Shown one piece after another: positions 42,848-52,295 of a DNA stretch of 64,000 nt; the first letter of the stretch is position 1, and every line of letters begins with the position of its first letter. The position numbers and the translations under genes are program-made. The DNA comes from Canna indica (lineage: Eukaryota > Streptophyta > Magnoliopsida > Zingiberales > Cannaceae): contig CP136895.1 of assembly GCA_034359265.1 (NCBI GenBank), forward strand, positions 45,960,001 to 46,024,000. Direction: 5' to 3'. The notes below the pieces were generated by a model. It did no database searches. It was not told where the DNA came from and saw only the letters and a program-made list of their open reading frames with translations.

Positions 42848-44285
42848 ATGACACTAGAGAGTGTAGCGTCTATACCACCTAGGTTCGATGAGTCTAACTT
42901 TGGTCTTTGGAATAATAGAATGTATACTTTCCTAAAGACTTAAGGTTTAGGTGTATTTGACATTGTTAGGACAAAATATATTGAACCTATGGAAAATATG
43001 AATGCATGGACCCAAGAACAAGTTAAATTATTTGAATTAAATGCTAAAACAACGCATCTTGTTTATTGCACATTTTCAAATGATATACTTGAAAAGGTTA
43101 TGCATTGTTCTTCCGCATTTGATATTTGGGCAACATTAAACATGCTATATGATTTTGCAAAAACCAAATAGATTACTACTTATGCTGAAGGCGGTGATGA
43201 CAATGGTCATCCATCCACTACTAACGTCTCTTGTGATTCCCATAGCATTTGCAATCAAAGAAGCATGATTAAAAGTAGGAAAAGAAAAGTCAAGTGCTTC
43301 CTTTGCCAAGAGAAGGGACATATCAAGAAAAATTATCCCTTGATGAGAAGGAAATCCAAGAAGGAGAAGAGGGTCTCCAATTTCACTTCGAAATCAAGTG
43401 GAGCCTCCTCATGTGATGACAATGAAGTCACCTCACAATTGTGACTCATGGGTCTTAACGATGAGGTAAAGTCTTTTGCTTCTTGTCATAATAGTGATTC
43501 TAGCAATTCAAGCTCATTTAACATGTCTTATGATGTGCTACTTGATGAATGTAAAAAAATGTATGAATTGCCCATGAAAAAGAACAAGAAAATAAAGAAA
43601 ATTAAAATGAAGAATTCTAATCTTACTAGTCACTTGCATGCCTTAGAAGTTGAAAATGAAAGAACACTAGTATGCTTGATACATGCCATGATTATTTGAA
43701 GCTTGAAATTAAGGACTTAAAATATAGAAATGAAAAGTTAGAGATTGAAAATGATGAATTATTAAATAAGACTTCCAAAATTAGAAATGAAAATGAGAGC
43801 TTGAAAAATAGTTTAAAACATAAGGGTAATGATTCTTCAAATGATTTCAAAATGGAAAATGAGAGTTTGAAAAATGAAAATTGTTTGTTGAGATCTTAAT
43901 CTCATGCATTGCATAAGTCCATTAGTGACTCGAAAAATGAGGTTGTTTTCTTGAGTAAGAAAACACATAACTTATCCAATGTTTCATCCTTTAGAAATTC
44001 TAGGAAGAAAAATGTTTTACTAAAGAATGCCCATGTCCATCATCCTTCTCATGTCAAGCATTCTAACATTAAATCTCATGTCCATAATGAAAAGAAGAAA
44101 TTTAATGGACATTATTTTTGTTGTGGTGTTTATGGGCATGCCATCTTTGATTGTGCTTTTAAAATGAACCAAAGTGTTCTTAAGACACTTTGGGTACCTA
44201 AGCCCACTAACCCCCTAGGATCCAAAGGCATTTGAGTACCAAAGGTTTTTTATTCTCTTGTAGGGGGAGCAACCACACAAGGGTG
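42848..44285 (+). pseudogene. SIRE-like gag, copy 1
   Basis: ATG at 42848. Order of parts: capsid-like UBN2/DUF4219 region (FDESNFGLWNNRM, AWTQEQVKLFELNAK, SAFDIWATLNMLYD), first zinc knuckle (FLCQEKGHIKKNY type, last Cys lost), acidic/Ser linker, Lys/Glu/Asn-rich coiled coil (43560-43900), second knuckle CCGVYGHAIFDC, and the tail 'PTNPLGSKGI.VPK' typical of SIRE gag just before protease. Lesions: stops around 42940, 43168 and 43442, a shift near 43680, and TGA at 44233. Protease and everything after are absent. Homologous throughout to 50784-52295. Confidence 0.9.
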
Positions 44286-46228
44286 AGTTGATGATGGTTG
44301 ATGGGAGTTGCATGAGGACTTAAAGCTTCACCAAACCTAAGTTGCAACTTCGCATCCTATGGATGCCTTCGGTATGAAGAATCGGCATCTAGTTAACTTG
44401 GTATCATCTCCCATGTTTATTTTATCTCATTAAAGTTAGAGTTCATGATACATGATTGATTCTAGTTGGTTTTATCCGCTCTCGATATATTTCTTGAAAA
44501 ATGATTTTTGTTTATGATTTTCGATCTCCTCGGAGACCTTTGTAGCCTATAACGGGCTCATACGACCTTGCGGTTTTAAATTGTAGGCTAATTATGGCCT
44601 TTCGGTTTTCAACCAATAGGAAGGGTGGGAGATCATATTTTCATTTATATTTCACTTGTGATCTCTTAAAATTCGTTTTGATATCACTCGATTTCATTTT
44701 GAAATGAATTTGAAACTATTTAGAAAGTAGACTTTGATATCGATAATTGATCCATCTCTTTGCTACTTAGTCTGATAACTTGCTAGTAGTTACATATTTA
44801 TTATCCTACTAATGAGTATTACTTGCAAGTTATGATAAAATGGAAGGCTTTAGAAATTGGAAAGAAAATGAAAATTGTGGAATTTCTTAAAAAATGAGGT
44901 ATGAGTTTCTTTTTGGCAAAATTCTTGCATAGCACCTCACTTTTCTTGATTAAATGAATTATCTATGCTCATGAATGACTTTGCATGATAATCTCATGAG
45001 TAGATAAAATTTTGATACTTAGGCAATTTTATGTCATCTAGTTTGAATGAAATGTGCCATAGGTAGAATTTCATCTTAGAGACTTCATTTTAAGTTGAAA
45101 CTTGATAAACATATTTGAGCTTACTCATGATTTACTTCCATGTGATTAAAATTAAAAAATCATGTGTAAATGGAAAAAATGATAACTAGCTTACCTTAGG
45201 TGACTCAAACTTGGAAAAGTTTGATTTAAGTCAATAATTTGACTTAGAAATCTCATTTAGAGTCCAAACTTCACAAACATGTTTAATTTACTCATGTTAG
45301 GTGTCTATATGTCTAAATTTGGAAAACAATGAGTAAATGTTAAAATTCGATACTTAGCAATTTTATGATATCATGCTTGTTTTTGAATAAAATCATGCTA
45401 AGGTGAAATTTTGACCAAATGACATTATTTTCATCTCAAACTTGATAAACATTCTTTAAATGATCATATCTTGGTATCTGAAAAGTTTGGATGAAATTTG
45501 GAAACTTTTGAAAAATAGTTAATATTTACGAAAATGCCATTGGATTTCAGTGAATTTTTAAAAAATGCAAAAAATAATTTTTGATTGATTCTTGAATCTG
45601 CATCTTCCTTAAAAAATCAAGTTGATGACATAAAAATTAAAAAAATATTGAGTATAGATATGATTTGTTATGGATTTTTGAAATTAAATTTCGACACTTT
45701 AAAGTATCGTTCTTTCCAAGTGCTCATTTCCCGATACTTCGGATTTTCGTCAAAATCTTCGAATGAGACTTCAAGTAATATGTTAGATTCATGTTCTTGG
45801 TATCGTTCTCATTTTGACTCGTGAAAAATTATTTCTAAAATGGTTTTTGATATTTTGACCGATACATGAAAATATCATTACTTGAGCATGATACAAGAAT
45901 ACTAGACTTAGATTTCTTTGATATAATGTATTGATTTGTCTCATAATGGATATGTTGTTTTCGTCCCTTGGGTTGGTTGACTTCGTTTTAATGAAAACTA
46001 GTTTCCAAGTCTCAACTTTGACCATAGTTGACTTTTCTTGCCCTTTTTGAGTGATGTCAAAAGTGGGAGAAAAATATAGGTAAAGAGGAATAAAATATAA
46101 GAAAATTATGCATATAGATAGGGGGAGTTCCATTATGTAGATATGCATATTGATAGGGGGAGAAATCTCATGTTTGTTATCCTTTTTGCTTTAATGTATA
46201 TATTTTCTTAAGGATGTTTGTCATCATC
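44286..46228 (+). other. Non-coding internal region in place of pol, copy 1
   Basis: About 1.9 kb of AT-rich sequence between gag and the polypurine tract with no protease, integrase, RT or RNase H similarity in any frame. It starts with a block well conserved in copy 2 and the structured segment at 44523-44634. It continues with diverged repeats of phrases such as AACTTGATAAACAT, ACTCATG and TTGATACTTAGCAATTTTATG, and ends with polypurine-like GGGGGAG tracts. Copy 2 has the same layout but is longer. Confidence 0.85.
44523..44634 (+). ncRNA. Candidate structured RNA element after gag, copy 1
   Basis: Paper folding gives a closing stem GATCTCC/GGAGATC (44523-44529 with 44628-44634) around three hairpins: AGCC/GGCT (44544-44558); CCT-GCGGTT/AATTGT-AGG (44566-44587, loop TTA); CCTTTC-GGTT/AACC-GGAAGG (44598-44624, loop TTC). 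The same four stems occur in copy 2 at 52520-52630, with one compensatory change and several wobble changes. The role is unknown; packaging, RNA stability or translational control of gag are possibilities. It is a transposon RNA element, not a host gene. Confidence 0.5.
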
Positions 46229-46242
46229 AAAAAGGGGGAGAT
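46229..46242 (+). other. Polypurine tract, copy 1
   Basis: AAAAAGGGGGAGAT just before the 3' LTR, the plus-strand primer site. Similar GGGGGAG tracts occur upstream near 46120 and 46156, as reported for SIRE/Maximus-type elements. Confidence 0.9.
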
Positions 46243-47715
46243 TGTTGGCCTAAGGTTTTCAACATTGGTCTTAATCTCGATTTTGATGAGAACAAACATG
46301 GAACTAATGATTTCATGAAGAGTTATTTTCATATTCCATATCGGTTAGCGCACGACGTCCCCGATCGAAAAAATCGGAGAAATTGGAGAAATCGACAAGG
46401 ACGCTCGTCGGCACTCGAGATTCTTCGGGAAGTTAGAGTTTAGGTTTAGGGTGTCTAGAAAGTGTTGTAAAACCTCATGATGATGCAAAAGAATTTGAAA
46501 ACCAAACTCGAACCCCAAAATAGAATAACCTAAAAAATTAAAAAATGCCTTGAAATTCACTAAGCCTAGGGAGCTCCTTGGAGGGCTATATGACCTAGAC
46601 ATTTTTTTGGCACCAAAAGTCCTAGTAATTATTCCTTAGGTAAAAACTAGATAACGAGATATTTTAAAGTATTTTTTGGAAGCCTTTAGCCTACCTATAT
46701 TTGACCGGGAAGATTATAAAATTTTTATTTTTCAGAAATTTGTATTAGACCCCAAAAGTTAGATTTTGATTCTTAAGGATTTTAATTTTTTAGATATTTT
46801 TATTGAATCCAAATGGGGGTAATCCTTATATAACATTTATGTTTTAAAGTTATTAACTTGGAGTTAAGAAATATTATATAAGATGACTTAGTAAAGACGT
46901 AACCCAAAAATGAACAAACGAGCAAAAAAAATAGCAAAACTGCCTTGATTTTCCAATTTTGGTCGATCGAATGGTGCCCAAAAATGGTAGAATGCATTCG
47001 GTCGCTCGGCAGTCGCTCGGTCGGTTGACCAACAAACGACCGGACGATAAAAATGACTAGTTTTCTAGCCATTGAGTTGGTTATTTGAGGCCAACTCTTC
47101 ATGGTCTATAAATACAAGACGACGAGAGCCTTCCTTCTATGATCCATGATTCAATTGAGCTATTTTTTATCATTCTCAAAGCCTTTCTTGAGCCATCTCT
47201 TTGCAAACCCTAGTTTCCATGAAAAATCCTTGATCTTGCGCGCGCCTTCAAATTTTGAACGATTCATCATCGAGGCATCAAGAGGAACTAGGACTCATGT
47301 TTGGAGCTAAGTATTTATTGTATTATTTATTTACTCCATTGTTTGTGTATTTTGTGGTTTATTTTCATTATATATCATTTGTATAAACACCCTATGTTGC
47401 TAGGTTTGATTGGTTTCCGGTGAAAAGTCATCTTTGTAAGGGAAACGATATAATCTAGTAAAGCTAGTTTAAAAATCCTAAGCGGGGTGCTTAGGTAGTG
47501 GAGTAGGCATTGGGGCCAAACCACTATAAATAATTGTGTTAACATTGTTTACCTTGCATTTCTTATTGCTTATCATTTATATTTTGATTCCGCTTACTAC
47601 TCTATTTGTGAATCGTCTAAGTAATCAAGTAAACGATTAAAATCAAAATTAGACAAAAAGATTTAGAAAACACACTATTCACCCCCCTCACTATAGTGTG
47701 GCCATTTCACGAACA
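46243..47715 (+). mobile_element. 3' LTR (type A), copy 1
   Basis: Begins TGTTGGCCTAAGG, ends GGCCATTTCACGAACA, 1473 bp. It holds the ACATGGAAC block, a small GGTCG/CGACC cluster (46965-47045), the box GACTAGTTTTCTAGCCATTG (47057), TATAAATA (47107-47114), then a shortened R/U5 with an intact CCTAAGC/GCTTAGG hairpin (47477-47495). The presumed target base string CATTG follows at 47716; the 5' partner is lost with the truncated 5' LTR. Confidence 0.9.
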
Positions 47716-49028
47716 CATTGCTTTGGTTCTATCCCTACGGCCCTCAGCGGTATTATTGGGCATGGGGAAGCATTCATGGAGGTAGGTGAGCAACCAACAT
47801 GGAATCGGTTACTCCTAGTGAGAGGAGATAATGTCCTATGTGTCTCTGAAAGTGTCGACTTGGGAATCTCTGGCCAGAGTAGACATGAAAGTCAGGAAGA
47901 TATTTTTGATGTTTCTAATGTTTCATTATTTATGGAATACATCTGAATCGGTATTCGGGTTTGACACTTCTTCCGTACCCTAGCCGACTTTGGGACATTG
48001 GAACCGAGGGATTTAGTTGCACGGTAACTAATCACCAAAGGGCGTTCAATCCTTGTAGATTGAACCTCACACTATCCGGGTAGTCATGACATGTTGCTAG
48101 ACTTCAATTTTGACTTGTGAGTGGAGTTCCTCACGACCACACTAAAGGGGTTTATTGGGGGCTTGTAGATTCGAATAGAAGTCATTCTATCGGATCCGAC
48201 TCTCTGATATGCACAACTCACTACTGGCTCAGTGTGGGACCCAATGGGTCACACACAATAGGCTAACCTCGTAACAAGCCTTATTAGATAAAGTCTGAAT
48301 GTGGCCCTATATGTCTACTAGCATGGACATACTGCAACTCTATCATGGATCTCGTTTACGGACATGATAGGAAAGATATTTCCTATAGGAATGAATGCGC
48401 GAGGAAGGAGTTCCTCGGTAACTCTAATTTGTTGGGCATCCCTAAATTGTAGGGATTGACACATGATAATATTTTATGTACATAGTTGATTAAAATTAAT
48501 TATGAATTAAATATTTAATTAACTACTTGATTGGGAATATATTTAATTATGAATTAAATATAATTTGATTTTGAATCAAATATATATGGTGGGAAAATTA
48601 GTTTCTAACCATGAGCCTAACCAATTAATTGGGAATTAATTTATTTGGATAAATCCTAATTAATAAGAATTTGATTTATGGAGATAAATCATAAAATTAG
48701 TTCTCGAACACCCAATAGGGAGGGGTTGGTTAATTAGTTCTTCATCTTCTTGGAGAAGATTAAGGGCTTGATTCTTTAGAGGCTTCTTGAAGATAAAGGC
48801 TCCAAAAAACTCGTCCTCTGGTCTTCATCTTCATAGAGGAGTCCAAGAGGACAATGAGGTAACTTCACCTCTTCTCTTTCGTTCCTGTGTTTTCTCATCC
48901 TCTCTCCTTCCCTCTTTGGTGCCCGGTTCTTCGTGCAAGAGCGGCCTTGCTTTGGTGGATTTCGGTATTGAGAAAGCTTCTCCGTTCAACCACAACAAGC
49001 CCCGATGTTCACTGCCCCTATTGTTGTA
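47716..49028 (+). repeat. Fragment shared with 62737-63745 (probable LTR of the 58.5-64 kb copia)
   Basis: From CATTGCTTTGGTTCTATCC to about 48700 the sequence is a close copy of 62737-63745, including CATGGGGAAGCATTCATGGAGG, CCCAATGGGTCACACACAATAGG and repeated TTAATTATGAATTAAAT. The rest (48701-49028) has no partner in the window. It does not encode a convincing protein. With 58533-59293 it may be one LTR/leader split by the 49029-58532 block, and 62737 onward the 3' LTR. That reconstruction is inferred. Confidence 0.65.
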
Positions 49029-50150
49029 TGAAATCCGACACTAGAAGGGGGGGTTGAATAGTATCTGTCCCTTTTTGTTTACTCAATTTTTCTCTTTACT
49101 CAATTTAACTTTAATCAAATGCAAATGTATCTTAACAATAGATGTGATCAAATATCAGGAACAATAATGAGCAAATATTGAAAGCAATGCAAACAAGATC
49201 AATTATAGTGGTTCGGCCAACTACCTACTCCACTACCTTGGCTCCTCACCAAGGATTTCTAATCACTACTTTATAGAGCTTGTGTTTCCCTTTGAATACA
49301 ATTGAGGACACTCTTCTCACCTCTTTGAGAACCCCTCAAACCTATTCACCTAGGCAAAACACAAATCTACAAAGTCTACCCTAAGTATTTCTCTAGCACA
49401 CCTAGTAGGCTATTACAGATGAAAACCAAGTTTGAAATAAATCTTCAAATACAATAAAAAGAGCTTAAGAATTGTAAGAAGGAACCACTGCACTTTTTCC
49501 AAGTCTTCAAGCCTCCAACTTGCCAGAAGATGAACTTGAGTTGTAGCAGAGTTGAGGAAAGCGGGCGCTTTTTGAAAGATGTTGACGGACAAGTAGGGCG
49601 CAGCAAATCAATCTCTTTGAAGGCACAAATTACTTCTTTAATGCTCAATTAATTTTGTAAAGGGGTTAAAAGAAGTTCGGTGAGGGGTATTTGTAACCCC
49701 TCAGGTGAACGGGCGGTTCAACGGGTAGAAAACTAGATGTTACCGTCGTTCGGTCGATCGTCGGTCGATCGACCGATCGATCGCCCAGCGACCGCTGGCT
49801 TTTTTGTGTATTTTTTGCGCTATTTGGTCGACCGATGGGTCAACCGAATGAGTCGCATCTTCCTCAATCCTAGATTCAGTCGACCAAATTGGTGGACCGA
49901 TGTAGTAAAGCCAGAGATGCAACCTACGATTTTCAATTCGGTCGATCGATGTAGTGAAGCCTAGACGCGCGATCTTCGATTTGCAATTTGGTCGACTGAC
50001 GCGCCTTTTGCCAAATTTTGGCTTCGGTCGGTCGACCGACGTAGCCTTCCGCGATTTCTTCACCAACTTCGGTCGACCGAATAGGCTACTGCCAAAATTC
50101 TGCCTTGTTTGGTCGACCGAACTCAGGCTGAGGCATATTTTAGTAAGAGC
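49029..50150 (-). mobile_element. SIRE-like LTR type C, inverted and truncated
   Basis: Minus orientation: the LTR end is TGAAATCCGACACTAGAAGG at 49029 on the plus strand. R/U5 contains a hairpin CCTTGG/CCAAGG (49236-49254) next to the CCACTA...TAGTGG layout; U3 contains many GGTCGACC palindromes (49748-50115) and the box CAACGGGTAGAAAACTAG (49718-49735). It should continue to a CCAACA start but instead fuses near 50150 with plus-strand R/U5 of another LTR, so the junction is a rearrangement. Confidence 0.8.
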
Positions 50151-50152
50151 AT

Positions 50153-50716
50153 GAATTCTTGGTTTTATTTTAAGCTATTTTCACTTGTATTTTTAACGAT
50201 TATTTGAAACTATTTTTGTTTGATTTGTGCGTGTGGAAGACCTAGCCTATTAGGTCTTGTTGTGGAAGTGGTATCCTTAGTGTAGAAGGAGTAAAGCCAC
50301 TTGTGTAATTAAACGTAGTTTGCTAGGATTAAGTGAGTTGACCCTTAGGGTTGAGGTGGAAGAGTGCTCTTGGTAAGAAGGCGATGACTTCCAAGTGTGG
50401 AAGTGCCTTAGGTCGAGAGTGCGACTCTTCGAGTCAAAGTCCTCTGTGTAAGAGAAACCGATATAATCTAGTTAAACTAGTTTGGAAATCCTAAGCGGGG
50501 TGCTTAGGTAGTGTAGTGCATTGGGGCCGAACCACTATAAATTTGTGCATTTGTATTGATACTTTATTTGTGCTTAATTGCTTTATCTTGCTTCCGCATT
50601 TAATCGAACAATTGTAACTTGCCTAAACAATTTGAGAAACGAATAAAATTAGATTTAGGCTAATTAATTAGATAACACACTATTCATCCCCCTCTAGTGT
50701 TGCCATTTCGCCTTCA
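50153..50716 (+). mobile_element. 5' LTR (type B) remnant of gag-only copia copy 2
   Basis: From GAGCATGAATTCTTGG it matches 56420 onward of the 3' LTR and ends GCCATTTCGCCTTCA at 50716, just before the primer-binding site. U3 is missing. The R/U5 hairpin CCTAAGC/GCTTAGG is at 50490-50508. Type B LTRs end in GCCTTCA where type A end in CACCAACA. Confidence 0.9.
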
Positions 50717-50730
50717 TTTGGTATCAGAGC
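50717..50730 (+). other. Primer-binding site, gag-only copia copy 2
   Basis: TTTGGTATCAGAGC, identical to the site in copy 1. Confidence 0.93.
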
Positions 50731-50783
50731 AGGTCGTAGGTTGAGATTTCACCGTCTCCTCTACATCTAGTCTCGATCTTGAA

Positions 50784-52295
50784 ATGGCTCTAGAGTTAGT
50801 AGCGTCTACACCTCCTAGGTTCGATGAGTCTAATTTTGGTCTTTGAAAGAGTAGAATGTACACTTTCCTAAAGACTCAAGGTTTAGGTGTCTTTAACATG
50901 GTAAAAATCAAATATATTGAACCTAAGGAAAACATGGATGCATGGACACAAGAACAAATTAATAGGTTTGAATTAAATGCTAAGGAAACAAATTGCATAT
51001 ATTGTTCTTGTGAAAATAATATCTTTGAAAAGATCATGCATTGTACTTCGGCTTTTGATATCTAGGCAACTCTAAACATGTTATATGATTATGCCAAGAC
51101 CGAAGAGATTGGCACTTCTAATGAAGGTAGTGATGACAATGGTCATTCACCTACCACTAATCTTGATTTTGATGTCCATAGCTCTTCTACTCAAAGGAGT
51201 AGCTCCAAGAGCCGAAAAAGGAAGGTAGTGTGTCATGCATGCAAGGAAAAGGGGCATGTGAAGAAAAATTGCCCTTCCATGAAGAACAAGGCAAAGAAGA
51301 GGTGAAATGCTTCCACATCATCATCTTATTCAAATGAAGCATCCTCTTGCCATTACTATGAAGTCACTTGAAAAGCTTACCTCATGAATGATAATAATGA
51401 GGTACTCTCCTCTCCTTCTAGTCATGTTAATAATAATGATAGTATTAACTCATCTAGCTCTCATGATTTTGATGAATTAATGGATGAGTATAAAATCATG
51501 TATGCCTTGCTCTTGAAAAAGGTTAAGGAAAACAAACTTCTTAGAAATGAGAATTCTAGACTTAGTTCACATGTGCATGCTCTAGAATTAGAAAATGAGA
51601 AATTAAAATCTAGCTCATTGGATCCTTCTCATGATAGATTGAATTCTGAGCTTGAATTCTCACGAAAAGTGGCTTCTCAAATTTTAAATTTTCGTGAGAA
51701 TTCAATCTAGCTCAAGGACTTAAAGCTTGAAAACGAAAATTTAAAATTTGAGAATTCAAAAATCGTAAGTGAGAAAAATATTTTGAAATCTCAACTACAT
51801 GCCATGCATAAGTCAATTGAAGTTTTAAAAGATGAGATTTTAGTTTTGAACAAGGAAGTACATAATTTAAGAAACTCAACTTCCTTCAAGAAAATTGGAA
51901 AGACAAATGTCTCTTTCAAGAATGCCTATGTTCATCATAAATCTCATGCTATGCATTCTAATGCAAAATCTCATGTTAGGTATTCCACATTTAAACCTCA
52001 TGCTCAAAATAAAAATGTTTCATCTAAGAATGCCCATGCTCATGATGCCTCCTATGTTAAGCATTCTAACAATAAATCTCATGTCCATGTTAAAAATGAA
52101 AAGAAAAAGTTTCATGGGCATTGCTTTTGTTGTGGTGCTTATGGCCATGCTATCCATGAGTGTGCTTTTAAAAGAAATTCAAGTGTTGCTAGGACACTTT
52201 GGATTCCTAGGCCAACTAACCCCCAAGGACCCAAAGCCATTTGGTTACCAAAAATTTCATGCTCTATTGTAGGGGGAGCTACCACACAAGGGTGA
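50784..52295 (+). pseudogene. SIRE-like gag, copy 2 (504 codons, no frameshift)
   Basis: One reading frame from ATG 50784 to TGA 52295, broken only by five in-frame stops: a TGA and a TAG where copy 1 has Trp (about 50847 and 51064), and stops near 51303, 51370 and 51708. Domains: capsid-like region (FDESNFG, AWTQEQINRFELNAKE), zinc knuckle CHACKEKGHVKKNC (residues ~150-163), Ser/Asp linker, coiled coil (~220-380), His/Lys-rich segment, second knuckle CCGAYGHAIHEC (residues ~455-466) and the tail 'PTNPQGPKAIWLPK'. No protease, integrase or RT follows. Confidence 0.93.

Noticed and set aside
43909..44235. Separate small gene with a zinc knuckle
   Set aside because: It is the shifted C-terminal part of the copy 1 gag, collinear with copy 2.
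47698..47946. Open frame after the copy 1 3' LTR
   Set aside because: The homologous stretch at 62737 does not keep the frame open; it is LTR-like DNA.
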